Below are positions 8,041 through 15,917 of a stretch of 64,000 bases of DNA, one piece after another. A program made the translations under genes and the position numbers. Source of the DNA: Saprospiraceae bacterium (lineage in GTDB: Bacteria > Bacteroidota > Bacteroidia > Chitinophagales > Saprospiraceae); NCBI GenBank assembly GCA_020631235.1, contig JAHDHQ010000010.1:69049-133048 (forward strand), in the 5' to 3' direction. Each line of letters starts with the position of its first letter. The first letter of the stretch is position 1. Below the pieces are notes generated by a model. That model made no database searches. It was not told the DNA's origin and was given only the letters and a program-made list of their open reading frames with translations.

Positions 8041-9507
8041 TTAGTGACGTTGGAATTTTATCGTTTGTTCTCCCACAGTGATAAAATACATCCCTGGAAT
8101 GAAATGAGTAGTGTTTATTTCTAATCCTTTGGGCGTTTGTTTAATGTTTGGTTTCATAATTTGGCCTAAATTATTATAAATAACCACTTGACTTAAGGAA
8201 GGAATTTCTCCATCAATGCACAACTTCTCCGAAGCAGGATTTGGATAAACATTAAAAGATGGTTTATTAAAGATTTCGGCACTTACCATGTTTGTGCATC
8301 CCGCTTCTCTTACATCCCAGTCATAGAAAAAATAATAGTATTGAGTAGGTGCTGTGTCAGCAGTACTTTTGGTTATGGATACTAGATTATCTAATTCATA
8401 AGGGTAACTGGCTCCTCCATCATTACGGAATAAAAATGCATCAGTATATAAACCCAATCTATAATCCGTCCCTTGAGGGATATAAAAATTTATATCAATT
8501 GTTTGTTCCCCTTCAGGTATAAAAACCGTTTTTATATTTAATAGTTCGCCCGATCCATCGAGTAAAACGATAGTACGATTAAAGGCCATATTAGAAAACA
8601 CTTTTACTGTATTTAAAACAACAGGCTCATGCACATCAAAAATCAAAGCTTGGTGGCCTCCTTCAAAATACCTTCCAGTCCCTATATCAATATTTTCAGG
8701 TCCAACAAACTGACTCTCATTGGGGTTCCCTTCTCCAATCTGAATCAAGGACTCCTTTGTCAATGATTCGCCACCAAAATTATTTGCAACTTCCAAACTT
8801 ACATCGTAATTACCAGGTTCCGTATAACTATGGTACGGAGAAGCTTCATTGGAAGTATTTCCGTCACCAAAATCCCATAAATAACTAGACGGTGGAGGCC
8901 ATGAATTATCAGTAAATTGTACGTCTAAAGACTCACAACCGTTATAGTTTGTAGCATAAAAAAATGGTTCAGAAGGCACTTCGATTGTTGGACATTCTTC
9001 TATTTCCGATCTTAACACATCTACGCTAGGTTGACCCAAACTTTTTACTTTTCGATCTCCACAAACCTTTATTATTGTTGGGTATGAACCAACTTGATAT
9101 GGGGATTTAATACTGGAATCATCTATAATGGGGTAATCAGTACCAGTCACCCAATCTCCTTGGGAACCATTCGTCAACCCCAGCAAATCATCCATGGTAG
9201 TTTCTATATCACTTTCTATATAATACACCATAAGTTCATCAGTACCATCTGGCCCTAGTTCTTCATAAATGGTTTCTAATGCACCTGTATTGTGATATGA
9301 CCAACAGGGTCCGCACCAGGTGGTAGAAAAATCAAGAATCACTTGTTTTCCTTCTGCTAATACTTGGTATAAATTATGTTCTTCTCCATTTATATCCGTG
9401 GCTATAAAGTTTGGAGCAATTGAACCATTAGGTATTTGTCCAGAAATAGGACTGTAGGTTAAAAACACTAACAATGGTAATATTAAGTACAAGTCGACTT
9501 TTCTCAT
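8041..9507 (-). CDS. Secreted thioredoxin-PKD protein with T9SS sorting domain
   Basis: 488 residues. A signal peptide (ending near SGQIP) is followed by a redoxin/thioredoxin-like domain at about 27-170 with active-site WCGPC. A PKD domain follows at about 185-260 (YLWDFGDGNTS), then a beta-rich region, and a C-terminal T9SS type A domain (VYPNPASEKL) at about 415-488. So a disulfide-active fold is exported through the outer membrane and anchored or released by T9SS. The family is common in Bacteroidota but its substrates are unknown. The start ATG lies 4 bases after a TAAATTTA sequence, a one-base variant of the -7 box. Confidence 0.85.
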   Translation of the reverse strand: MRKVDLYLILPLLVFLTYSPISGQIPNGSIAPNFIATDINGEEHNLYQVLAEGKQVILDFSTTWCGPCWSYHNTGALETIYEELGPDGTDELMVYYIESDIETTMDDLLGLTNGSQGDWVTGTDYPIIDDSSIKSPYQVGSYPTIIKVCGDRKVKSLGQPSVDVLRSEIEECPTIEVPSEPFFYATNYNGCESLDVQFTDNSWPPPSSYLWDFGDGNTSNEASPYHSYTEPGNYDVSLEVANNFGGESLTKESLIQIGEGNPNESQFVGPENIDIGTGRYFEGGHQALIFDVHEPVVLNTVKVFSNMAFNRTIVLLDGSGELLNIKTVFIPEGEQTIDINFYIPQGTDYRLGLYTDAFLFRNDGGASYPYELDNLVSITKSTADTAPTQYYYFFYDWDVREAGCTNMVSAEIFNKPSFNVYPNPASEKLCIDGEIPSLSQVVIYNNLGQIMKPNIKQTPKGLEINTTHFIPGMYFITVGEQTIKFQRH

Positions 9508-9559
9508 TTGGTAAATTTATTGTTACCTAAGATAACGAAAAGAACGGACATTTTTTCTT

Positions 9560-11077
9560 CTATTGCCTTGGAGATAGGTTTAATCTAGCCAAACCTGATT
9601 TGGCTTTTTGGTGTAAGCTGTTTTTATATTTATCTGGTTTTAGGTTCAGGCATTTTCGAAAGTAATGGACGGCTTCATCTGTTTGACCTTGAGTTTCATA
9701 TATTATGGCGCATTGTAAGGCAGCATTGCAACTTAAGTACGAATTATTATAAGCTTCATTAGTTAAAATTATATTGTAGTAATCAATTGCTTCTCTATAA
9801 TTTGATAAAGCTTGTGTGACTCTAGCCAATCGATAAAAATAAACCAAGTGTGTCTTTTCGTCTAAAAAAAACTCATGCGCCTTTTTAATCAGTAAGTCAT
9901 AGGACTGATTATAATAACAACCATCATATAGCAATCTGGCTTTGAGTAGGCTTGTGGATGGAATGTGCAATGATTTTGCCTCATGTTCAGCCTGCAAATC
10001 TCCATCTATGATGGCATATCCTTGGTTCAGACATTGATTCATATATGACTTGTAACCTGCCATATTGTTATGTATTGCTATTTCAAACCAAGCCAATTTC
10101 TGGTAAGCCTCTTTTATATAATGCCGTCCTTTAAATGATGATAAAAACTGTAAGATGTACTCATCCGCATCTGCATCTAAACGATTGAGTTTTGCATTGC
10201 CCAATAAAAAATATAAATACCTAAAAGGAGTGGTTGGATACTTTTCTAAATATTGAGATACACGTTCAATAACTTCATCATTTTGTCCAACACGTTGTGC
10301 AATTTTGGAAAATAAAAATAAAGAGACTGGATCGCTAGCAGTATAGAGAGAGGAAAGCTGTAAAAACTCCATGGCCTTGGTCGGCTGGTTAGCTTGATAA
10401 AACAATATATATGTATAAATAGCTTCTGCTTCTTGATAAAAAAATTGATTGCTCAGTTCTTCTGATTCCAAAAGTTGTATTATTTCTGATAAGCCCTGAT
10501 TTATACTACCACTAATCCCGATCCAGTTTTTAATGACCGATGGGATAGGTATTGTTTCGACTAAACTATGGATGATGCTTAAACTTTTGTTGTTTAAACT
10601 AAAATCTGGAAATCGCTTTTTATTAGTTTCAAGATGTTGGTAGGCTGCATACAATTCGTTTCCAGCTTTTATATATTCTTCAAATTTTAATCGTGCTAAA
10701 GCCCATTGCAGTTTTATTTCTGCTAATGCAAACAATTTGTATGGGTCCTGATCTGAACTGTCTTCAATTTGCTTTATTCTTTGCTCTTTATTGCCTTTTA
10801 AACGGGCAAACGCCTCGGTTTCTTCGAGAATAAATAGTTGATAAAAATCAATGTAATTTTCAACATGTACAATGGCCAAATTTTGTGGTTCGATTGCGGC
10901 TAATGAATCTAATGCGTGTCCTGCTTCCTCAAATTTAAAGTGCAAAATATCTTGATAAACTTTTTGAATTTTATCGTGATATTCAAAATAGGTTTGCGCT
11001 TGGTTTTCAGTAAATAAACCAAAGTAAAGAGTCAAAAAAATGACTGTTTTCTGAATATGTATCAATTTAACATTCAC
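9560..11077 (-). CDS. Periplasmic TPR-repeat protein
   Basis: About 505 residues from a GTG at 11077, giving a clear signal peptide (ILTLYF-type core ending ENQAQ). The longest open frame would start at a TTG at 11113, but that codon lies inside the intrinsic terminator of the upstream gene (11079-11118), so I reject it. The body is almost wholly helical with several TPR-like units; the clearest are in the last 150 residues (YREAIDYYNIILTNEAY, then TDEAVHYFRKCLNLKPDKY). Such proteins usually serve as scaffolds in the envelope. No partner can be named from the context. Confidence 0.7.
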   Translation of the reverse strand: MNVKLIHIQKTVIFLTLYFGLFTENQAQTYFEYHDKIQKVYQDILHFKFEEAGHALDSLAAIEPQNLAIVHVENYIDFYQLFILEETEAFARLKGNKEQRIKQIEDSSDQDPYKLFALAEIKLQWALARLKFEEYIKAGNELYAAYQHLETNKKRFPDFSLNNKSLSIIHSLVETIPIPSVIKNWIGISGSINQGLSEIIQLLESEELSNQFFYQEAEAIYTYILFYQANQPTKAMEFLQLSSLYTASDPVSLFLFSKIAQRVGQNDEVIERVSQYLEKYPTTPFRYLYFLLGNAKLNRLDADADEYILQFLSSFKGRHYIKEAYQKLAWFEIAIHNNMAGYKSYMNQCLNQGYAIIDGDLQAEHEAKSLHIPSTSLLKARLLYDGCYYNQSYDLLIKKAHEFFLDEKTHLVYFYRLARVTQALSNYREAIDYYNIILTNEAYNNSYLSCNAALQCAIIYETQGQTDEAVHYFRKCLNLKPDKYKNSLHQKAKSGLARLNLSPRQ

Positions 11078-11078
11078 A

Positions 11079-11118
11079 CTAATAAAAAAGCCTTGACAAT
11101 AGAACGTTGTCAAGGCTT
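11079..11118 (-). terminator. Intrinsic terminator of the zinc-ribbon gene
   Basis: A perfect 12-bp stem (AAGCCTTGACAA / TTGTCAAGGCTT) with a 7-base loop, followed on the minus strand by TTTTTTATT. It begins 24 bases after the stop at 11142 and separates that gene from the TPR gene. Confidence 0.9.
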
Positions 11119-11141
11119 ATTTGATTCTTTTACATGTACAA

Positions 11142-11903
11142 TTACTCGTCAGGAGTGATTCCTGCTGTTTCGTTATCTACAAGTATTCTACCGCAATGCT
11201 CACATGCAATGATATTTTTTCGAGTACCAATTTCGATTTGTACTTGAGGTGGGATTCTGTTGTAACATCCTCCACAAGCGTTTCTTGCAATGGTTACCAC
11301 AGCTAAACCATTACGGTAATTGTTTCTTATTTTATTATAAGACTTTAATAAACGATCGTCCAATTTTTTCTTTGCTTTTGTGGACTTATTCATCAAGGTC
11401 TTCTCTTCCTTTTCAGTTTTGGTGATGATTTTTTCCAGCTCCACTTTTTTCTTATCCAGATCCGCAACTTTTGCCTCTAGTTTTTCATTAGCATTTTTGC
11501 GGATATCGACTTTCGTTTCTTTAGTTAGCTCTAATTCACCTATCTTTTTATTAGATAGTTGAATCTCTAATTCTTGGAGTTCGATTTCTTTAGTTAATGC
11601 TTCGAATTCTCTGTTATTTTTCACTTCATCGAGTTGTTTTTTATAACGTTCGATCAAGGTTTCAGAGGTAGCAATGTTTCCTTTGTGCTGATTAATTTCA
11701 CCTTCAAGGTCTTCTACCTTCGAATCAAGTTTTCTTATTCTTGTTTCAAGGCCTTTTATTTCATCTTCAAGATCCTCTACCTCCATAGGTAGTTCACCTT
11801 TTAATATTTGAATCTTATCGAGATTAGAATCAATGGTTTGCAGATCAAACATCATTTGCAGTTTTTCTGCAACCGTAGTAGTTTCTTTTTTCGCTGTCGC
11901 CAT
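11142..11903 (-). CDS. Coiled-coil C4 zinc-ribbon protein
   Basis: 253 residues. A long antiparallel coiled coil (about 15-195) rich in Glu/Lys/Leu is followed by a zinc ribbon with CGGCYNR and CEHCGRIL near residues 209-240, the PF02591 (zf-RING_7, C4-type zinc ribbon) arrangement. Proteins of this family are often encoded next to Nif3-like genes, as here, 8 bp after the upstream Nif3 gene. A nucleic-acid or ribosome-related role has been suggested for some members but is not established. The gene ends in a strong terminator. Confidence 0.85.
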   Translation of the reverse strand: MATAKKETTTVAEKLQMMFDLQTIDSNLDKIQILKGELPMEVEDLEDEIKGLETRIRKLDSKVEDLEGEINQHKGNIATSETLIERYKKQLDEVKNNREFEALTKEIELQELEIQLSNKKIGELELTKETKVDIRKNANEKLEAKVADLDKKKVELEKIITKTEKEEKTLMNKSTKAKKKLDDRLLKSYNKIRNNYRNGLAVVTIARNACGGCYNRIPPQVQIEIGTRKNIIACEHCGRILVDNETAGITPDE

Positions 11904-11911
11904 ATAATTAA

Positions 11912-12709
11912 TTAAAGATATTTAACCGGATTTGTAACTATTTTAGTACAATGGGCTGCAAAATTACTAAATTTTTGGCTTATAATCTCATGTAACAGTT
12001 CGATAGTAAATTGCTCACTCTCATAGTGCCCTATATCTGCGATTATAATTTCATCATTTGCATCAAAAAACTCGTGATATTTATAGTCAGCAGTAATGAA
12101 TATTTGTGCGCCCTCCCTTTTTGCTTTCGATAATAAAAAACCACCACTTCCTCCACAAACCGCTACCTTATGGATGGTTTTATGGACCAATGTCGTATAC
12201 TTTATGGAGTTAATGTTCATGGATGACTTCATGGATTCTAGAAACAACATACTCTCCATGGGTTCAGGCAAATACCCTATCATACCAGCACCTACAAGCT
12301 CATCATTGTGATGTACATTTTCCTTTGGCAATAAAATGCTCGTTTTTTCGAGACCTATTTTATCTGCAATTTTAGCATTTACTCCTTGGTAAAAAACATT
12401 ATCAAGATTAGTATGAATAGCAAATATACCGATGTCTTCTTTGATCGCCTTCATGACCACTCGCTCCACATAACTAGTCCCATTAAACCGTTTAAGCCCA
12501 CGAAAAACAATGGGGTGATGGGCTATAACCAAATTACAAGCTAATTTTTTTGCTTCTTCTAACACGGCTTCCGTTACGTCTAAACAGATGAGGACCGACT
12601 GCACCTCAGTGTCCATCGAACCAACAATCAAACCTGCATTATCGTAATTTTCCTGAAGATGATTGGGAGCTACTGTGTGAAGATGATCTATGATATCTTT
12701 AAATCGCAT
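11912..12709 (-). CDS. Nif3-like dinuclear metal-centre protein
   Basis: I choose the ATG at 12709 (MRFKDIIDHLHTVAP) rather than the in-frame start at 12787, because family members begin at this point and a -7 box lies at 12727-12734, downstream of the longer start. That gives 265 residues. Conserved features include ENYDNAGLIVG, AHHPIVFRG (metal ligands His-His), FAIHTNLDN, and GHYESEQFTIELL near the end. The length is near that of the short YbgI-type form without the PII-like insert. Family function is debated (GTP cyclohydrolase-like metal site). It forms a pair with the zinc-ribbon gene. Confidence 0.88.
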   Translation of the reverse strand: MRFKDIIDHLHTVAPNHLQENYDNAGLIVGSMDTEVQSVLICLDVTEAVLEEAKKLACNLVIAHHPIVFRGLKRFNGTSYVERVVMKAIKEDIGIFAIHTNLDNVFYQGVNAKIADKIGLEKTSILLPKENVHHNDELVGAGMIGYLPEPMESMLFLESMKSSMNINSIKYTTLVHKTIHKVAVCGGSGGFLLSKAKREGAQIFITADYKYHEFFDANDEIIIADIGHYESEQFTIELLHEIISQKFSNFAAHCTKIVTNPVKYL

Positions 12710-12726
12710 AATCTTATTTACATCCA

Positions 12727-12734
12727 CAAAGATA
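12727..12734 (-). promoter_or_regulatory. -7 promoter box for the Nif3 / zinc-ribbon pair
   Basis: Minus-strand TATCTTTG, 17 bases before the chosen ATG at 12709. It supports the shorter Nif3 start. Confidence 0.5.
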
Positions 12735-12828
12735 AATGAATTGATCAATGCGAAAGGATCAACAAGTCGATGCTTTATCTTCTGCAAAATGTATTATTTT
12801 GAATGTAGATTAATGCAGTCAAAAAAAT

Positions 12829-12954
12829 ATGGATAATTTCATTAGTTCTCCTATTGGGCTTGTTCACACCATTTTTGCTGTAATAGCAGTAACTACGGGT
12901 ACCATTGTTTTACTCAATAAAAAAGGAACCAAGTTCCATAAAAAAGTACTATGA
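12829..12954 (+). pseudogene. DUF2306 membrane protein remnant (first helix only)
   Basis: A 41-codon frame (MDNFISSPIGLVHTIFAVIA..., ending KKGTKFHKKVL) matches the start of DUF2306 proteins: a first membrane helix followed by a KGT.HKK.G turn. The rest of the usual four-helix protein is missing in all three frames. The stop is followed after about 60 bases by the DUF547 gene. I read it as the N-terminal stub left by a deletion. A tiny functional membrane peptide cannot be excluded. Confidence 0.5.
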
Positions 12955-13015
12955 ACAAAAAGAGCAAAATGGGTTTGTAACATATTCTACATCTAAACAG
13001 CCTATTAATGAAAGC

Positions 13016-13710
13016 ATGAACCACCAAAAAAATTTAAACCAACTATCTGAGACCTTATTGCTTGCCGTAAAAATGCAGAAACCCTATCATACTTTGGCAG
13101 AAGAATTAGCTTCATGGAATGCAGATGAGCTTAGATCTCAACTTAATAGTGATACACTTAAAAAGCTTTCTGGATAAATATATACAACGCATACTACCAA
13201 ATACTGAGATTAAAAAACATCCAAAAACCTACTATTTATAGAAGCAAGCTTGTTCATCTGGCTGGCAAAAAATTCAGCTTGGACGACATTGAACATGGAA
13301 TACTTAGAAAGTACCGATATAAATACGCATTAGGTCTTTTACCCAAATGGTTTGTGCCACCATTAATTAAAAAACTGGCTGTACAGAATTTAGATTACCG
13401 CATACACTTTGCCTTAAATTGCGGTGCTAAAAGTTGCCCACCCATCGCCTTTTATAAACCAGAAAAGTTAAATAATCAACTAAACCTAGCTAGCAAATCA
13501 TTCATTGAAAATGAAACCACTTTAGATCATGAAAAGCAAAGGGTTTATACCAGTCAACTTTTTAAATGGTTCACCTTTGATTTTGGTGGAATTAAAGGCA
13601 TAAAAAAGGTCATTAGCACACATCTAGCAGTGGATGTCAGTCAATATGCACTTAGATTCAATGAATATTCTTGGGACGAAAAACTAGCTAATTTTGCAGA
13701 CTTTTCGTAA
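13016..13710 (+). pseudogene. DUF547 protein gene with a one-base frameshift
   Basis: The first part (ATG at 13016, ending KKLSG at a TAA at 13175-13177) and the second part (open to 13710) are in different frames. Joining them at the A-run 13160-13164 gives LKKAFWINIYNAYYQILRL, the exact hallmark of DUF547 (FWIN.YNA). It is followed by LDDIEHGILR and HFALNCGAKSCPP. Adding one A to the run (five to six) restores a single 231-residue protein. DUF547 proteins resemble papain-like or transglutaminase-like folds; here the Cys of NCGAKSCPP is intact. The frame overlaps the start of the following amine-oxidase gene by 17 bp. Real mutation, sequencing error in a homopolymer, and recoding are all possible. 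Confidence 0.8.
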
Positions 13711-14758
13711 GACCCCATACTTAATCATTGGAGGAGGGTTAACTGGCTTAAGCTTACATTATCTCCTGCAAAAACAAGGCATTGAATCTACGATTGTAGA
13801 AGCAAGATCAAGGTTGGGTGGACGTATATATACTATACAATATCCTAACTCCCCACCGATGGAAATGGGTGCAACATGGATTATGGAGCCTCATAAACAA
13901 CTCATACAATTTTTAAAATCGCTAAATATTGAACTATTTGATCAAAATTATGGTGAACTGGCTATTTTAGAACAAAATAGATTTTTAAGCGCACAGAAAA
14001 TTCATTTACCACCAAACAGAGAAAAGATCTATCGAATCAAAGGAGGAACAGCCACTTTAATACAACGATTAGCCAAATCATTAAATCCCACTAATCTACT
14101 CTTAGATGAAAAAGTTAAATCCATAAGTCTAGAAAAGAATAAACTGGTGGTGCACAGTGATAAATCCATATTTGAAGCTGAAAAAGTAATTTCCACCTTA
14201 CCACCCTCCTTATTTGACAAGCAAATAGAAGTCTTCCCCAGACTTGGTTCAGATATCAGATCTATAATGGAAAACACCCACACTTGGATGGCAGAATCCA
14301 TCAAAATAAGTCTAAGCTTTTCAAAACCATTTTGGAAAAGCAACACATTTCAAGGCACCTTTTTTAGCCACCTAGGACCAGTGGTCGAATTATATGATCA
14401 TTCTGATGCTGATCATAGGCAATTTGCTTTGATGGGCTTTATCCATGAAAGTTTCCATACCTATTCAGCAGAAGATCGAAAACAATTAGTGCTAAAACAA
14501 CTTAGTAATCATTTTGGAACTCATCTTTATAATTATACCCATTATGAAGAACTTGTGTGGAGGAAGCAATCAAACACACATTCAGCTTACATTAACTATT
14601 TGAGTCCACATCAAAACAATGGTCATGGCATATTTGACCTCGCTTACCTTGATAAAAAACTTCTATTTGCGGGAGCAGAAACTTCTTCAATCTCGCCAGG
14701 ATATATGCAAGGTGCAGTGGCTAGTGCCCATAAGGTTTTCAAAGCATTATTAAGTTAA
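13694..14758 (+). CDS. FAD-dependent amine-oxidase-like oxidoreductase
   Basis: 354 residues, starting at TTG and overlapping the DUF547 frame, which suggests translational coupling. The Rossmann FAD motif IIGGGLTGLSLHYLL is at residues 11-25, followed by VEARSRLGGRIYT (the second dinucleotide-binding segment) and GGTATLIQRLA. A typical C-terminal flavin motif (LFAGAETSSISPGYMQGAV) closes the protein. It is short for the flavin monoamine oxidase family (usually 420-500). The substrate is unknown; the family includes amine oxidases and protoporphyrinogen-oxidase-like enzymes. No signal peptide, so probably cytoplasmic. Confidence 0.8.
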   Translation: MQTFRKTPYLIIGGGLTGLSLHYLLQKQGIESTIVEARSRLGGRIYTIQYPNSPPMEMGATWIMEPHKQLIQFLKSLNIELFDQNYGELAILEQNRFLSAQKIHLPPNREKIYRIKGGTATLIQRLAKSLNPTNLLLDEKVKSISLEKNKLVVHSDKSIFEAEKVISTLPPSLFDKQIEVFPRLGSDIRSIMENTHTWMAESIKISLSFSKPFWKSNTFQGTFFSHLGPVVELYDHSDADHRQFALMGFIHESFHTYSAEDRKQLVLKQLSNHFGTHLYNYTHYEELVWRKQSNTHSAYINYLSPHQNNGHGIFDLAYLDKKLLFAGAETSSISPGYMQGAVASAHKVFKALLS

Positions 14759-15017
14759 AAAAGCATAGATCACCACAATATTTAAACCATAATCAGCCTG
14801 TTGATCATCAAATAACACAAAATATTTTCCTTTTTTTTTTTGAAGGTAATCATTGCTTAAACCCTCCATATTTACTTACTTTTAGCCACTTGTCTGACGA
14901 AAATATACAGGCAAAGAAAAAGTTTTTTAAAAAAAATATTTCTGTTTTGTCCAATTCAGAATCACTCATTCGTCATGTGGGTGAATTTCGAATTATTAAC
15001 CATTAAAAAATTAGAAA

Positions 15018-15362
15018 ATGAAAGAATTTATGATGCTTTTTAGACACGTACCAAATCCAAATTACCAACCAACTCAAGAAGACATTGCGGCAAGTATTAA
15101 ACAATGGCAAGATTGGATTGGTGGGATTGCTGCTCAGGGAAAATTTATGAGCACCAACCAATTAGGCTATACAGGTAAAGTAGTAAAACCTGGAAATGTC
15201 ATAACAGATGGACCATATGCTGAAGTCAAAGAAATCATCGGTGGTTACATTATTGTAAAAGCAGCATCTGAAGAAGAGGCGGTAGAAATGGCTAAAGGTT
15301 GTCCTATTTTAAATGAAGGTGGACATGTAGAAGTTAGATCATTTATGGAATTAGATCTTTAA
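15018..15362 (+). CDS. YCII/DGPF-domain protein linked to ECF42 sigma factor
   Basis: 114 residues with the family signature DGPYAEVKEIIGGYIIV at about 68-84 and the ferredoxin-like alpha/beta layout of YCII (PF03795). The DGPF proteins are the well-known genomic partners of ECF42 sigma factors, and such a sigma factor lies two genes downstream on the same strand. Their biochemical role is unsettled. The gene is separated from the next one by 113 bp holding a GC-rich hairpin, so expression of the downstream genes could be modulated separately. Confidence 0.85.
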   Translation: MKEFMMLFRHVPNPNYQPTQEDIAASIKQWQDWIGGIAAQGKFMSTNQLGYTGKVVKPGNVITDGPYAEVKEIIGGYIIVKAASEEEAVEMAKGCPILNEGGHVEVRSFMELDL

Positions 15363-15381
15363 AAACAAACTCCTAAAAACA

Positions 15382-15425
15382 TCTAAGATCAATTGTCCCG
15401 TCAATGACGGGCGGGACAACTTAGA
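15382..15425 (+). other. GC-rich inverted repeat inside the ECF42 cassette
   Basis: TTGTCCCG (15393-15400) pairs with CGGGACAA (15412-15419), and the outer TCTAAG pairs with CTTAGA after a small bulge. CCCGTCA and TGACGGG inside offer a competing pairing. No T-run follows, so it is not a plain intrinsic terminator. Its GC content stands out from the surroundings; it could be a mobile palindromic repeat or an mRNA processing or stability element. Confidence 0.6.
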
Positions 15426-15475
15426 ATAATTAAAAAACTAAACAGAAATATTTTAAACTTAAAAAACTTTATATC

Positions 15476-15916
15476 ATGCCAGAATTAAACATATTTGCTA
15501 TCATCGTTGCTGCTCTTGTTCCTAATGTTTTAGGTGCTATTTACTACGGACCTCTTTTCGGAAAACCATGGTTAGCCTCTTTAGGATTTACTAAACAAGA
15601 CATGGAAGGTCGTAATGAAGGACTGATTTATGGATCTGCTCTATTACTCTCTCTAGTTGTTTCTTTTTTCCTTAAGTTCAATATCGAGTTTATGCATAAA
15701 AACGTAAACGATGCGGGAGAAATGATATTTAACAGCTTTCACCAGTTTGGACACGGGGCGCTTCATGCAGGCATGTTTGCTCTAACATTAGTAGCACCTG
15801 TGATTATTTCACTTGGTTTATTCCAAAAAAGTACCGGTAAAAATATCTTACTAAATGTTGTATTTTGGGTTCTATGTTTTGCCTTAATGGGAGGAATTTT
15901 AGACGCATGGAATTAA
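15476..15916 (+). CDS. DUF1761 membrane protein
   Basis: 146 residues with four predicted membrane segments (about 5-25, 49-66, 98-117, 123-142). The YGPLFGKPWLASLG motif after the first helix is typical of DUF1761 (PF08570). Function is unknown. The stop is one base before the ECF sigma factor start, so the two genes are co-transcribed. As a membrane protein in a sigma cassette that lacks an evident anti-sigma factor, it could be a sensor or a target; this is inference. Confidence 0.8.
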   Translation: MPELNIFAIIVAALVPNVLGAIYYGPLFGKPWLASLGFTKQDMEGRNEGLIYGSALLLSLVVSFFLKFNIEFMHKNVNDAGEMIFNSFHQFGHGALHAGMFALTLVAPVIISLGLFQKSTGKNILLNVVFWVLCFALMGGILDAWN

Positions 15917-15917
15917 T

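Noticed and set aside
13150-13177. Programmed -1 frameshift in the DUF547 gene
   Set aside because: The site reads T AAA AAG, so the P-site tRNA would have to re-pair on TAA; it is not a canonical X XXY YYZ heptamer. A one-base indel is simpler.
13279-13710. Separate gene starting at the TTG at 13279
   Set aside because: It starts in the middle of the DUF547 domain; the conserved FWINIYNA lies upstream in the same frame.
15382-15425. Intrinsic terminator between the DGPF and DUF1761 genes
   Set aside because: No T-run follows the stem on the plus strand.
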